NCBI GenBank assembly: GCA_900550025.1
Contig: URQP01000005.1
Location: forward strand, 1-44,515
From: an uncultured Porphyromonadaceae bacterium
GTDB taxonomy: Bacteria; Bacteroidota; Bacteroidia; Bacteroidales; Muribaculaceae
Reading direction: 5' to 3'
Length of the DNA stretch: 44,515 bases
This document shows positions 33,754-43,244 of the stretch, piece by piece. A program made the position numbers and the translations under genes. Each line of letters begins with the position of its first letter. The first letter of the stretch is position 1. Under the pieces are notes generated by a model. The model was not told the DNA's origin. It was given only the letters and a program-made list of their open reading frames with translations, and did no database searches.

Positions 33754-34335
33754 ATGAAGAATATTGTATTTGCAACCAACAATAAGCATAAGTTGGAAGA
33801 AATAAGGAGTATTGTAGGCGGCAGATGCAATATTCTCAGCCTTTCTGATATAGATTGTCACGACGATATACCTGAGACGGCCGATACGCTTGAGGGCAAT
33901 GCTATGCTCAAGGCACGTTGGGTGAATGAAAGGTATGGTTATGACTGTTTTGCCGATGATACCGGATTGGAAGTTTATGCGCTCGATAACCGTCCGGGAG
34001 TTTATTCGGCACGTTATGCGGGAGAACCTTGCGATTCTGAAAAAGATATAGACAAGCTGCTTTCAGAATTAGAGGACAAAAATGAAAGGAGGGCACGTTT
34101 CCGTACAGTGATAGCTCTTATTTCAGGCGATGATGTGAAGGAATTTGAGGGTACGATAGATGGAGCTATAATTAAAGAGCGCAGAGGTACGGGGGGATTC
34201 GGTTATGATAAAATATTCGTGCCTGATGGCTATGACCGCACTTTTGCAGAAATGGACAGTTCCGAAAAAAACTCCATAAGCCATAGGGCTAAAGCGACAT
34301 CTTTATTGATTGAATATTTAAATGACACGATATGA
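33754..34335 (+). CDS. rdgB: XTP/dITP diphosphatase (RdgB/HAM1 family)
   Basis: The 193-residue house-cleaning enzyme hydrolyses dITP and XTP to monophosphates, keeping non-canonical purines out of DNA and RNA. Visible: [17 protein letters not shown] (substrate loop), [34 protein letters not shown] (metal and base region), [10 protein letters not shown] and [23 protein letters not shown], ending SHRAKA. Length fits. Its stop overlaps the next start as ATGA, linking it to porZ. Confidence 0.96.
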   Translation: MKNIVFATNNKHKLEEIRSIVGGRCNILSLSDIDCHDDIPETADTLEGNAMLKARWVNERYGYDCFADDTGLEVYALDNRPGVYSARYAGEPCDSEKDIDKLLSELEDKNERRARFRTVIALISGDDVKEFEGTIDGAIIKERRGTGGFGYDKIFVPDGYDRTFAEMDSSEKNSISHRAKATSLLIEYLNDTI

Positions 34336-36692
34336 TTAGAAAAGTCCTGTTGTATCTGCTGATATTGTTTATGGCTTTGAATACTTATTCCCAATTGCAA
34401 GTCGGGGATTGGAAACTTTATTCTGTTTTTTCGGGGCGCAATGTTCAGAAAATAATAGATACCGACAACATAGTGTATTATTTATCAGACGGATATTTGT
34501 TTTCATACGATAAGGATAATGATGAGTCATTCCAGTATAACAAGCGTAATGACATGTCGGATGTGGATGTAGCTGATATTTATTACAATTATGACAAGAA
34601 TTATCTGTTCGTGGTCTATAGTAATTCCAACATAGATTTGCTTTATGATGAAGGAAACGTAATCAACGTACCCGACTTAAAAAATACTGTACTGAATACA
34701 AGCAAGGCTATAAACAGTGTAGATTTTCAAGGCGATGAAATATATGTGGCTACGGATTTCGGGTATATGGTTGTGGATGACAAGAACTACAGCATAAAGG
34801 AATCATTCAATTACGGAAAATCTATAAAATCAATTATATCCACAGATAAATATCTGTATGCTTCTTTCGACAATTACATATATGTTTCTCCTAAAAATGA
34901 AAATCATTTCAATATATCTTCATTCGTCCGTACCTCACGGAATATGAATGTGAAGCTGATAAAACTCAGCAATGGAAAAATGATTACCGGTTCGGGCGCA
35001 TTATATGTAATTTCTATCGGTGACGAAGGTGTTTTGACCAACCCGCCCGCCACTTTGATAAAAAATGCCACTATAAGTCAGGTGTCGGAAAGCACTGACG
35101 GTTTCATAGTGTCATTTGCTTCCAGCTATATGAGAATCAGCAATGAAGGCGTATTGGCGGAAGAAGTGGCTTTACCGTCGGAGGTTTTGCAGAATGGTTT
35201 GGTGTCGTCGATGGAAAGCGATGGCTCTGTCTGGGGAATAGATAAAAATGGAATAAAGCAATTCAGAAGGGAGGATAACGGAACCTTTACTTATATGCAC
35301 GAAAATTTCCGTCCGAATGCATCAAGTGCCAATCATCCTTTTTATTTAGAATATACAAATGATAGATTATATGTAATGAATTCCGGTCCTAATAACTGGG
35401 TGACGAATCAGTTTGTGGATTTCGGATTATCTTTGATGGAAAATGGGCAATGGAATGACCTTGCTCCTGATAATTTGTCAGGACTTGTTAACAGTTCAGG
35501 AGGACGGCTGACAAGTTTGTGCGGATTGGCAATTGACCCTGTTGATAATGATGCCGTATGGTTCGGTACACGGTGGGAAGGTGTTTTTTGTTTGAAGAAT
35601 AATCAGCAGATACAGAAATTTGACAACACAAATTCTCCTCTTAGACTGGATTATATTTGCGAGGTGCCTGATTTGGCATTTGACAGCAAGATGAATTTAT
35701 GGTGCATAAATGACAATGATTTGAATCCTTCTGATGTGCAATTATTTGCATTGCCCGCAGAAAAAAGATTTTCGGAAGTGCAAAAGTCCGATTTTGTCAC
35801 ATTTTTTGGAAACAACTTGGAAAATAACGTGAATTCAAAATTATATATAACATCCGATGATATAGTTTTATTTGCAAACAACAGTTATAAGACAAGTCTT
35901 TTGGCATTGGATTATAATGGAACTTTAGATAATAAGTCAGACGACAGACAGGCTGTGATAGGAGCTTTTGTAGATCAGGACGGAAGTACATTCGACATAG
36001 GCTATATATACGATTTTTTAGAGGATTCCGATGGAAAGATATGGCTTGCTACGAATGCCGGTGTAGGTTATATAAACAATATAGAAAATATGTTTACAGG
36101 GAACATAGTTATAAACAGGGTTAAAGTGCCAAGAAACGATGGTACCAATCTTGCCGACTATCTGCTTCAAGGAATAAGCGTGTCTTCCATCGCTATGGAC
36201 GGAGCAGGACGCAAATGGTTTGGTACGACCACATCCGGGATATATCTTGTAAGTGCTGACGGTACGGAAATATTGGAACATTTTACAACTGAAAACAGCT
36301 ATCTCCCTTCTAATTTGATATTTTCCGTGGAATGCAATACGGATAATAATTCCGTATATATAACTACAGACAAGGGGCTTGCCGAGTACAGCAGCGACGC
36401 AGTCACTCCGGAACAAAATTTTGACAATGTATATGCTTATCCGAATCCTGTACGTCCTGATTACACAGGTTATATCACTATCCGCGGATTGATGGAGAAC
36501 TCATTGGTAAAGATTGCCGACACAGCTGGCAATGTGGTTTTTTCCACCAAGTCGAACGGAGGCATGGCGGTGTGGGACGGATGCAACAGCAATGGGAAAA
36601 GAGTTGATACAGGCGTTTATTTTGTTTTTGCGTCGCAATCTGAGGACGGTTCTTCTGAAGGATGTGTCACTAAAATTTTAATTGTAAGATAA
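34332..36692 (+). CDS. porZ: PorZ-like T9SS attachment-complex protein (beta-propeller)
   Basis: The 786-residue exported protein starts with a signal peptide ([21 protein letters not shown]). Two beta-propeller halves follow, built from repeats such as [57 protein letters not shown] and [14 protein letters not shown]; the later ones resemble two-component-regulator propeller repeats. The C-terminal domain ([20 protein letters not shown] ... [20 protein letters not shown]) is T9SS-sorting-domain-like. This order and length match PorZ, which in Porphyromonas gingivalis (about 776 residues) delivers anionic LPS to the sortase-like PorU at the cell surface. Another surface propeller protein is the alternative. 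It overlaps rdgB by 4 bases and lies 1 base before dapB. Confidence 0.78.
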   Translation: MIRKVLLYLLILFMALNTYSQLQVGDWKLYSVFSGRNVQKIIDTDNIVYYLSDGYLFSYDKDNDESFQYNKRNDMSDVDVADIYYNYDKNYLFVVYSNSNIDLLYDEGNVINVPDLKNTVLNTSKAINSVDFQGDEIYVATDFGYMVVDDKNYSIKESFNYGKSIKSIISTDKYLYASFDNYIYVSPKNENHFNISSFVRTSRNMNVKLIKLSNGKMITGSGALYVISIGDEGVLTNPPATLIKNATISQVSESTDGFIVSFASSYMRISNEGVLAEEVALPSEVLQNGLVSSMESDGSVWGIDKNGIKQFRREDNGTFTYMHENFRPNASSANHPFYLEYTNDRLYVMNSGPNNWVTNQFVDFGLSLMENGQWNDLAPDNLSGLVNSSGGRLTSLCGLAIDPVDNDAVWFGTRWEGVFCLKNNQQIQKFDNTNSPLRLDYICEVPDLAFDSKMNLWCINDNDLNPSDVQLFALPAEKRFSEVQKSDFVTFFGNNLENNVNSKLYITSDDIVLFANNSYKTSLLALDYNGTLDNKSDDRQAVIGAFVDQDGSTFDIGYIYDFLEDSDGKIWLATNAGVGYINNIENMFTGNIVINRVKVPRNDGTNLADYLLQGISVSSIAMDGAGRKWFGTTTSGIYLVSADGTEILEHFTTENSYLPSNLIFSVECNTDNNSVYITTDKGLAEYSSDAVTPEQNFDNVYAYPNPVRPDYTGYITIRGLMENSLVKIADTAGNVVFSTKSNGGMAVWDGCNSNGKRVDTGVYFVFASQSEDGSSEGCVTKILIVR

Positions 36693-36693
36693 A

Positions 36694-37413
36694 ATGGACA
36701 TAGCTCTTATAGGATATGGCAAAATGGGCAAGGCTATTGAAAGAATTGCCATAGAAAGAGGTCACGATATAGTTTGCAGGATAAATTCCGCGAACAGGAA
36801 CGAATTTGAAAGTGAAGCGTTCCGTAAAGCTGATGTCGCCATAGAATTTACCACTCCGCTGTCGGCTTTCGATAATTGCAAGAGGTGTTTTGAAAGCGGT
36901 GTGCCGGTAGTTTCAGGCACTACAGGATGGCTTGAAAGGATGGAAGAGTTGAAAAAAATATGCGATGAAAAAAATGCCGCTTTTTTTTATTCGTCCAATT
37001 TCAGCATAGGTGTAAATATCTTTTTCGCCCTTAACAGGTATTTGGCTAAGATTATGAACCGCTTCGGGGAGTATGACGTTTCAATGAAAGAGATACATCA
37101 CATTCATAAACTTGACCATCCGAGCGGTACGGCCATAACTCTTGCGCACGATATTATTGATAATGTTGACAGGAAAAAAAGCTGGTCGGAAGAATCGGCC
37201 GGTGAGGATGTTGTCAATATAGTATCTGAGCGTGTCGGGGAAGTTCCGGGAACGCATATTGTAAATTATGTTTCTGCTGTCGACGCCATACGGATAGAGC
37301 ACGAGGCTTTTTCGCGTGAAGGGTTTGCGGCAGGAGCTGTTGCGGCAGCGGAATGGCTTGCCGGCAGGAAAGGATGGTTCACTATGGAGGATATGTTGGA
37401 TTTCAATGTATAA
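36694..37413 (+). CDS. dapB: 4-hydroxy-tetrahydrodipicolinate reductase
   Basis: DapB reduces hydroxy-tetrahydrodipicolinate with NAD(P)H on the route to diaminopimelate and lysine. The 239-residue protein has the Rossmann start MDIALIGYGKMGKAIE, VPVVSGTTGW and the catalytic/substrate segment EIHHIHKLDHPSGTA (133-147; catalytic His135/His136 region, Lys139). SERVGEVPGTHIVNY is also typical. It is shorter than the roughly 270-residue enterobacterial form, as I recall for Bacteroidota. Its product pathway supplies the meso-diaminopimelate used by MurE in this window. It is 12 bases before lepB. Confidence 0.96.
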   Translation: MDIALIGYGKMGKAIERIAIERGHDIVCRINSANRNEFESEAFRKADVAIEFTTPLSAFDNCKRCFESGVPVVSGTTGWLERMEELKKICDEKNAAFFYSSNFSIGVNIFFALNRYLAKIMNRFGEYDVSMKEIHHIHKLDHPSGTAITLAHDIIDNVDRKKSWSEESAGEDVVNIVSERVGEVPGTHIVNYVSAVDAIRIEHEAFSREGFAAGAVAAAEWLAGRKGWFTMEDMLDFNV

Positions 37414-37425
37414 AAGAATTTTTCT

Positions 37426-38901
37426 ATGGAAAATAACAGAAGTTTCAATGATAGGATAAAGGAAGTGAAGAAAACGCGGTGGATACGTTTTGCCGTTGTT
37501 TCTCTCATATTTTTCCTTTGGGTGATATGGTTAGGCAACTATTGGGTATTGTTGGTTTATCCGTTGTTGTTCGACATATATATAACGCTTTACATACCGT
37601 GGAACTGGTGGAAAAAGTCGAAAAGTAAAGCGGTGCGCACCACTATGAGTTGGGTGGATTCTATTGTATACGCGCTTATTCTTGTTTATTTCATATTCGC
37701 TTTTGTAGGACAGAATTACAAGATACCTTCCTCTTCGCTTGAAAAGACATTGCTTGTCGGTGATTATCTTTGGGTGAACAAGATGTGCTACGGTCCGCGT
37801 GTGCCGCAGACTCCGTTGCATTTCCCTCTTTGCCAGAATACATTTCCAATAATTAACACCAAGAGCTATTTCGACAAACCGCAATTGGAATATCACCGTC
37901 TGAAAGGATTCCGCGACATAGAGCGCAACGATATCGTAGTATTCAATTTTCCTGCCGGCGACACCATCGCTTTCAAGGTGCAGAATCCTGATTATTATAC
38001 CATTTGCTATAAAATCGGTGAAAGCATAGTGAAGCAGGGCATAGGTTTCTCAGGTATGATGGAGGAAGGGAGCTATGAATATTCGCAGAAATGTTTGTCA
38101 TTGGGAAGCAGTTATGTGAAAGGTAATCCTCAGGAATTCGGTGAAGTGTTCTATCGTCCTGTAGACCGCAGGGAAAATTATGTGAAGCGTGCGATAGGAT
38201 TGCCGGGCGACTATTTGAAAATCATAGACAATATAATTTATATAAACGGTAAGCTGCTTGAGGAGCCGGAGAATGTGCAGTACAATTATTTCATACAGAC
38301 GGATGGCACACAGATATCGGATGACGTATGGGAAGAAGCCGGCATAAGCGTTGCCGACCGTGGAGTAGTTCAGGGTGTGGACGGTAATTTTGTATATGCC
38401 GTTCCGCTAACATATAAGGCTGTCGATTTTTTCAAGTCGCTGAAGTATGTGGTAAGTGTCGACCGTATACCTGCGGAAGAGCAATTGCCTGTGTATCCGG
38501 TATTCAAGGATTATGGGTGGACACGGGCTGACTATGCCGCTAATTTGGGAAAAGGAATATTTATTCCTAAGAAGGGTGTGACATTGAAATTGACATCCTA
38601 TAATCTGCCTATTTATGAACGTGTCATTAAAAATTACGAGGGCAACGACTTGTGTATGGAAAATGGCAGGATTTTCATCAACGGCGAAGAGACAGACAGT
38701 TACACGTTCAAGATGGACTATTATTGGATGATGGGCGACAACCGCGACTGTTCGGCCGATTCACGGTATTGGGGCTTTGTTCCTGAAGACCATATCGTTG
38801 GAACTCCGATGTTCGTGATAATGTCGGTTGACGGCGACAAGGGTTTCTTCAAAGGTTTCCGCTGGAACAGGGTGCTGAAGGATGCAAATCCTGATAAATG
38901 A
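37426..38901 (+). CDS. lepB: Signal peptidase I
   Basis: This inner-membrane Ser/Lys protease removes signal peptides. The 491-residue protein has two or three membrane segments in its first 100 residues (FAVVSLIFFLWVIWLG, YPLLFDIYITLYIPW, SIVYALILVYFIFAFVG). Catalytic Ser104 lies in SSSLEKTLLVGD and Lys254 in YVKRAIGLPGD. Box E is MMGDNRDCSADSRYWGFVP near the C-terminus. It is much longer than LepB of Escherichia coli because of inserts between the boxes, as expected for Bacteroidota. Its 3' end overlaps the wbqC-like gene (ATGA). Substrates would include the many secreted proteins in this window. Confidence 0.95.
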   Translation: MENNRSFNDRIKEVKKTRWIRFAVVSLIFFLWVIWLGNYWVLLVYPLLFDIYITLYIPWNWWKKSKSKAVRTTMSWVDSIVYALILVYFIFAFVGQNYKIPSSSLEKTLLVGDYLWVNKMCYGPRVPQTPLHFPLCQNTFPIINTKSYFDKPQLEYHRLKGFRDIERNDIVVFNFPAGDTIAFKVQNPDYYTICYKIGESIVKQGIGFSGMMEEGSYEYSQKCLSLGSSYVKGNPQEFGEVFYRPVDRRENYVKRAIGLPGDYLKIIDNIIYINGKLLEEPENVQYNYFIQTDGTQISDDVWEEAGISVADRGVVQGVDGNFVYAVPLTYKAVDFFKSLKYVVSVDRIPAEEQLPVYPVFKDYGWTRADYAANLGKGIFIPKKGVTLKLTSYNLPIYERVIKNYEGNDLCMENGRIFINGEETDSYTFKMDYYWMMGDNRDCSADSRYWGFVPEDHIVGTPMFVIMSVDGDKGFFKGFRWNRVLKDANPDK

Positions 38902-39536
38902 TGCGGGATATAAAAGCTGTATTCAGTTCAAGGTATGCCGGCAGCGTGGACTACTACGCTGCCATGCTACGTTTCGGATGTGTCGGCATCTGCGGTTATG
39001 AGCGTTACAATAAAAGGAACAAGCATCTTAACCGTATGGAGATTGCAGGCACGAACGGCATACAGACGCTTTCCGTTCCGCTCTCCAAGCCTAATGGTTC
39101 GATGAAAGTGTCGGAAGTGGGGCTGTCGGAGCACGGCAATTGGCGGCATATCCATTGGGGCGCTTTGTTTTCCGCGTATGGAAGAACCCCTTTTTTCGAT
39201 TATTTTGCCGATGATTTGAAACGTATATACGAAGATAGGGGCATCAATACCGTTTTTGCCTTGAATATGGCCTTGCATTATGCTGTAATCGACTTTCTTG
39301 ACCTGCCGGTAGAAACAGTAGTGTTGGATGGAAAAATTGGTTACGACGGCTTAGAATGCGTTGACGCGCGTGATTCAATTGCAGACTTTACACCGTTGTC
39401 CGACTACCGTTATTATCAGATATGGCAGGAAAGGTATGGGTTTCAGAAAGGGATGAGCATGCTCGACCTGCTTTTCAACGAGGGGAGGGAAGCGGTATTC
39501 TGTTTGTTGAAGATTAACGATTCAATTATGAGATAG
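38898..39536 (+). CDS. WbqC-like family protein
   Basis: The 212-residue protein matches the WbqC-like family (PF08889 type), seen in MRDIKAVFSSRYAGSVDYYA, YERYNKRNKHLNRMEIAGTN, LSVPLSKPNGS and HWGALFSAYGRTPFFDYFAD. Family members occur in polysaccharide clusters and, in Bacteroidota, next to lepB; the reaction is not established. No signal peptide is seen. The start codon overlaps the lepB stop, with a second ATG directly after it. The last 11 bases overlap the end of the convergent acyltransferase gene. Confidence 0.88.
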   Translation: MMRDIKAVFSSRYAGSVDYYAAMLRFGCVGICGYERYNKRNKHLNRMEIAGTNGIQTLSVPLSKPNGSMKVSEVGLSEHGNWRHIHWGALFSAYGRTPFFDYFADDLKRIYEDRGINTVFALNMALHYAVIDFLDLPVETVVLDGKIGYDGLECVDARDSIADFTPLSDYRYYQIWQERYGFQKGMSMLDLLFNEGREAVFCLLKINDSIMR

Positions 39537-40578
39537 CCTTTCTTTTATTCATGAAAGGCTTCTCGATGAATTTCCAAGAAAATAAAGCCAGTGCTGTTGT
39601 TATTGCCAACGATAAAACCAGTGCCAAACTGCTGCTGTATTCATGAATATTGAAATGTACAATTGTTTGTATTACCGGAAAATGAAAAAGGTATATTCCG
39701 TATGAAATATTGGGGAGTTTGCTGAAAACGAACAGGAATTTTGCGTTGTACGCTATGCCTATGATTAATATGGAGAATACGAATGGCTCGAAAAAGCTGT
39801 AAAAAGGAATATAATCTTTTAAAAGATAGATTATTAACGTAGGTATTAAAATATATTTTTGAACCTTTTGGAATTGTTCGAAATAGAAAAGTATTGCTGT
39901 TCCTGAATAGAAATATATGAGTTGTGTGCCTACTTGCCGGGCCAATATTCTGTATAATTCATTTCCTGTCGTGTCGAGCATGTGGAGCAATGCATATTTG
40001 TATGCTATTGAAATGGCAAAGATTGCAACAAGCACTGCGGCTTTGTTATAACGTTTGAAAAAATAGTAGGTTATAGGGACGGATGTATAGAGCATCAATT
40101 CCACTTTCATTGTCCATAAAGAGCCATTGACCGCTTGAATGGCATTGTCGGTAAAAATTCCCGGTAGTGCAGGCTCTAAAAAATTCAAGAAACAAAGATT
40201 GGAGAATAAATATTTATACAGTTGCGTGGAAGAAAAATACTCCCGGACTGTCAAATTGGAAATAATGGCTCCTGCTAAGGCGCATAGAATTACGATGAAT
40301 AAGTATGGAGGCAATATCCTTTTTAATCGGTTTGATGCATAATCTTTTAGAATGGGGCGTTTTGTAAAACTATAGAAAACGAGGAATCCGCTTAGTGTGA
40401 AGAAACCCGATACGGCTTCTCCGCTGTTGGTTATCCAATTGAAGTCAAAGCTGCCGGATAGCACGGCGAAATGTGCAAATACAACGATTAACGCAAGGTA
40501 ATACCTTATCAAATCGAAACAGTTTCTTTCTCTGATGAGGTTTTTGCTTTCTTGTGATATCAGGTTTGTTTTTCCCAT
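39526..40578 (-). CDS. Acyltransferase family 3 (OafA/NodX-type) membrane protein
   Basis: The 350-residue polytopic protein has about ten hydrophobic segments. N-terminal FDLIRYYLALIVVFAHFAVL carries the family's R and H residues, followed by GFFTLSGFLVFYSF, SNRLKRILPPYLFIV, NGSLWTMKVELMLY and FHFPV. These are hallmarks of acyltransferase 3 enzymes, which O-acylate surface sugars. Substrate unknown. It is the last gene of the minus-strand set, 3 bases after yifB. Its coding sequence looks more AT-rich than yifB, so it may be a later insertion into that set (impression, not measured). Confidence 0.92.
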   Translation of the reverse strand: MGKTNLISQESKNLIRERNCFDLIRYYLALIVVFAHFAVLSGSFDFNWITNSGEAVSGFFTLSGFLVFYSFTKRPILKDYASNRLKRILPPYLFIVILCALAGAIISNLTVREYFSSTQLYKYLFSNLCFLNFLEPALPGIFTDNAIQAVNGSLWTMKVELMLYTSVPITYYFFKRYNKAAVLVAIFAISIAYKYALLHMLDTTGNELYRILARQVGTQLIYFYSGTAILFYFEQFQKVQKYILIPTLIIYLLKDYIPFYSFFEPFVFSILIIGIAYNAKFLFVFSKLPNISYGIYLFHFPVIQTIVHFNIHEYSSSLALVLSLAITTALALFSWKFIEKPFMNKRKAIS

Positions 40579-40581
40579 TTT

Positions 40582-42126
40582 TTAGAAGTATGTACCCCAG
40601 TTGGCACGGTCGAGATTACGGTAGCTGAGGGCTTCTTGCAGGTGGTAGTCGCGCACTTCCGTGCTGCCGTCGAGGTCGGCTATCGTGCGCGCCACTTTCA
40701 GTATGCGGTCGTATGCGCGTGCCGACATGTTGAGCCGTGCCATTGCCTCGCGCAGTTTTTCCAAGCCTTTTGCGTCGGGACGGGCATATTCGCGTATTTG
40801 CCGTGAGGTCATCTGTGCGTTGCAATGCACGTTGGCTACGCCCTTGAAGCGTTGTGTCTGTATCTCCCGGGCTGTTATGACGCGTTCCCTTATCGTGGAG
40901 CTGCTTTCTGCCGGAACGTCGGACGATATTTCATCGAAGGCCACCGGCGCGACTTCTATCTGAATGTCGATGCGGTCGAGCAGCGGTCCGGATATTTTAT
41001 TGAGATATTTCTGCACGGCTCCCGGAGGGCAGATGCATTTTTTTGTGGGATGATTATAATAGCCGCATGGGCATGGGTTCATGGATGCAACGAGCATGAA
41101 TCCTGCCGGATAGTCGACTGTGTATTTTGCGCGCGATATGGTTATGTGGCGGTCTTCAAGCGGCTGGCGCATCACTTCGAGCACTTGGCGGCTGAATTCC
41201 GGAAACTCGTCGAGAAACAGTATTCCGTTGTGGGCAAGGCTTATTTCGCCCGGCATCGGATTTGTTCCTCCGCCTACCAATGCTATGGGGGAAATCGTGT
41301 GGTGCGGCGAGCGGAACGGCCGCTGGGTCATAAGCATCGAGCCTTTTTCCAATTTTCCTGCCACGGAGTGTATCTTGGTGGTTTCCAATGCCTCTTGCAG
41401 CGTGAGCGGTGGCATTATCGACGGCAACCGTTTGGCCATCATCGATTTTCCAGAACCGGGTGAGCCTACAAGCAGAATGTTGTGTCCTCCGGCGCATGCC
41501 ACCTCGAACGCGCGTTTCACGTTTTCCTGTCCTTTTACTTCTGAAAAATCGTAGTCGAAGTGGTTTACCTGATGGCGGAACATTTCGCGGGTGTCGATTT
41601 CCGTAGGTTGCAAATCGTGCGTGCCGTTGAAAAATCCGGTCACTTCCAGTATGTTGTCTACTCCGAACACTTTCAACTTGTTGACGATGGCGGCTTCCAT
41701 CACGTTTGCTTTCGGGACTATGATGCCTTCCAATCCGTCTTCTCTCGCTTTTATGGCCATCGGCAGCACTCCCTTTATCGGCAGTACAGAGCCGTCGAGC
41801 GAAAGTTCTCCCATTATCATATACCGGTCAATCCGGTTGCTTTCTATTTTTTCATCGGCGGCAAGTATGCCTATGGCAAGCGGAAGGTCGTAGGAAGAGC
41901 CTTCTTTCTTTATGTCGGCAGGCGACATATTGACTACTATCTGCCTCCGGGGAAAATCCATACCGCTGTATTTAACGGCCGACAGGATGCGTTGGTAGCT
42001 TTCTTTGACAGCGGTGTCGGGAAGCCCTACTATGGTGAATCCGAATCCTTTGTCGACCGACACTTCTATCATTACCGGCAATGCGTCTATGCCGTGTACG
42101 GCCGCTCCGTTGATTTTTACAAGCAT
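40582..42126 (-). CDS. YifB/ComM family Mg chelatase-like AAA ATPase
   Basis: The 514-residue protein has the ChlI-type N-terminal domain (VEVSVDKGFGFTIVGLPDTA near the start, read as MIEVSVDKGFGF; NMSPADIKKEGSSYDLPLAI) and the Mg-chelatase-like AAA+ core with Walker A GSPGSGKSMMAKRLP. The sensor region ISLAHNGILFLDEFPEFSR and the zinc-like cysteines CPCGYYNHPTKKCICP follow, then the C-terminal helical domain (MARLNMSARAYDRILKVART). ComM of this family is a branch-migration helicase aiding natural transformation; here that role is an inference. It sits 6 bases after the lipoprotein gene and 3 bases before the acyltransferase gene. Confidence 0.95.
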   Translation of the reverse strand: MLVKINGAAVHGIDALPVMIEVSVDKGFGFTIVGLPDTAVKESYQRILSAVKYSGMDFPRRQIVVNMSPADIKKEGSSYDLPLAIGILAADEKIESNRIDRYMIMGELSLDGSVLPIKGVLPMAIKAREDGLEGIIVPKANVMEAAIVNKLKVFGVDNILEVTGFFNGTHDLQPTEIDTREMFRHQVNHFDYDFSEVKGQENVKRAFEVACAGGHNILLVGSPGSGKSMMAKRLPSIMPPLTLQEALETTKIHSVAGKLEKGSMLMTQRPFRSPHHTISPIALVGGGTNPMPGEISLAHNGILFLDEFPEFSRQVLEVMRQPLEDRHITISRAKYTVDYPAGFMLVASMNPCPCGYYNHPTKKCICPPGAVQKYLNKISGPLLDRIDIQIEVAPVAFDEISSDVPAESSSTIRERVITAREIQTQRFKGVANVHCNAQMTSRQIREYARPDAKGLEKLREAMARLNMSARAYDRILKVARTIADLDGSTEVRDYHLQEALSYRNLDRANWGTYF

Positions 42127-42132
42127 AAGGCG

Positions 42133-43122
42133 TCAGCGTTTAAGGTTTTTAATAGCCGATAAGGCTTCGTCGGCCGATTGTCCGCGGTAGAGTTGCTTGC
42201 CTGTGGAGTCGGCCACGATTATGAAGTTTGCGCCTTTTACGTTCAGATTATCTATCGATTTGTCGGCCGCTCCGGCAAAGGTGCGGTAATGTTTCCAATT
42301 TGTAGAATCTTTTTTCAAAGTGGTTCTCCAATCGGTCGTATCGTAGTTCAGGTAGATGTCGGAAACCTTTACTGATTTATTTTCTATGGTTTTAATTTTC
42401 TTGACATATTCAGCGTGCCGCTTGTCCTTGCTGTCGAACCAGAAATACAGCACATTGCAGGCATTCCTTTTTATGTCGAATGTCATTAGAGAGTCATTGT
42501 CGTCATATAGGCTGAATGGCGCTATCCGTATTTCTTTCTCTGTGAAATTCTGCAAGTCGTTGGCATATAGTGCCGTTATTTGCTCTGGTTTTGCGCTTGC
42601 GTCGACTGTTTCTATCAATTTGGCAAAATCTTTTCCGGCATAATCGCAGGTAAGCAGCAATGTGCTGACTATGTTTCCCGGATTGGCTTTCACGAAATCC
42701 TCTATGGCTTTGTCTGTACGCTTTTGGTCATTTTTGGTGAATGCCTCGGAATGGTTGCGTATGAATGCGTTCCATTCTGTATTTATTTCGCCGCCTTCGG
42801 CCGTGATTCCGTAATTATCGGCTATCGTCCCATGAAGTTTCACTGTTTCGCCGTTTTTTATGGCTATGTGGGTGAGGAATTTCATTTTTGATGAATAGAT
42901 ATATACAACGGTCAGTTCCTTGGAATTGCCTTGCATAGAAAAAGCTCCGCCTACCGACGGAATCCATTGAGAATGGATTTTTTCGCCAGACAGGTACACG
43001 AATCTGAGGTTTTGTGTGCCCGCGTCGGTAAGTTGCCCTTCTATCGAAAAGTTGTCGCTTCCGCATGCCGCAAAAGTCAGTGAAGCGAGCGTCAGGAAAA
43101 TTGTATATAGGTAACTTTTCAT
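42133..43122 (-). CDS. DUF4369-like lipoprotein with degenerate thioredoxin-like domain
   Basis: The 329-residue lipoprotein has signal MKSYLYTIFLTLASLTFAAC with lipobox FAAC, then GSDNFSIEGQLTDAGTQNLRFVYL, a DUF4369-like N-terminal beta domain. A helical middle follows. The C-terminal part (NVLYFWFDSKDKRHAEYVKK, VKGANFIIVADSTGKQLYRG) resembles a TlpA/thioredoxin-like fold but lacks a CxxC: where the active site is expected the sequence reads FDSKDK. It is therefore probably not redox-active. ATG 43122 is chosen over a TTG one codon upstream. A well-spaced promoter lies 25-57 bases upstream. It heads the set with yifB and the acyltransferase gene; its function is unknown. Confidence 0.8.
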   Translation of the reverse strand: MKSYLYTIFLTLASLTFAACGSDNFSIEGQLTDAGTQNLRFVYLSGEKIHSQWIPSVGGAFSMQGNSKELTVVYIYSSKMKFLTHIAIKNGETVKLHGTIADNYGITAEGGEINTEWNAFIRNHSEAFTKNDQKRTDKAIEDFVKANPGNIVSTLLLTCDYAGKDFAKLIETVDASAKPEQITALYANDLQNFTEKEIRIAPFSLYDDNDSLMTFDIKRNACNVLYFWFDSKDKRHAEYVKKIKTIENKSVKVSDIYLNYDTTDWRTTLKKDSTNWKHYRTFAGAADKSIDNLNVKGANFIIVADSTGKQLYRGQSADEALSAIKNLKR

Positions 43123-43147
43123 CAATCTGCTTTGTTTTGAGTCTCCA

Positions 43148-43179
43148 CAAAATTACAATTTAGCCATAAAAAGAGCAAA
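43148..43179 (-). promoter_or_regulatory. Bacteroidota promoter (TTTG-N20-TAATTTTG) for lipoprotein-yifB-acyltransferase
   Basis: On the minus strand TTTG (43176-43179) is followed after exactly 20 bases by TAATTTTG (43148-43155). This matches the -33/-7 Bacteroidota promoter with ideal spacing. The start codon is 25 bases further on. Confidence 0.8.
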
Positions 43180-43229
43180 TATTAATATTAATAAAGGGTT
43201 GTGACAGATGATGGTGCGATTAATTTAGC

Positions 43230-43237
43230 TAATTTTG
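43230..43237 (+). promoter_or_regulatory. -7 element (TAATTTTG) for phospholipase A gene
   Basis: TAATTTTG matches TAnnTTTG and ends only 7 bases before the ATG at 43245, so the transcript would be leaderless or nearly so. No -33 TTTG occurs at 19-21 bases. Confidence 0.55.
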
Positions 43238-43244
43238 CAGCGCT

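Noticed and set aside
40825..41463. Plus-strand open frame of 212 codons opposite yifB
   Set aside because: Shadow of the AAA ATPase gene; rich in His and Arg, with no domain logic.
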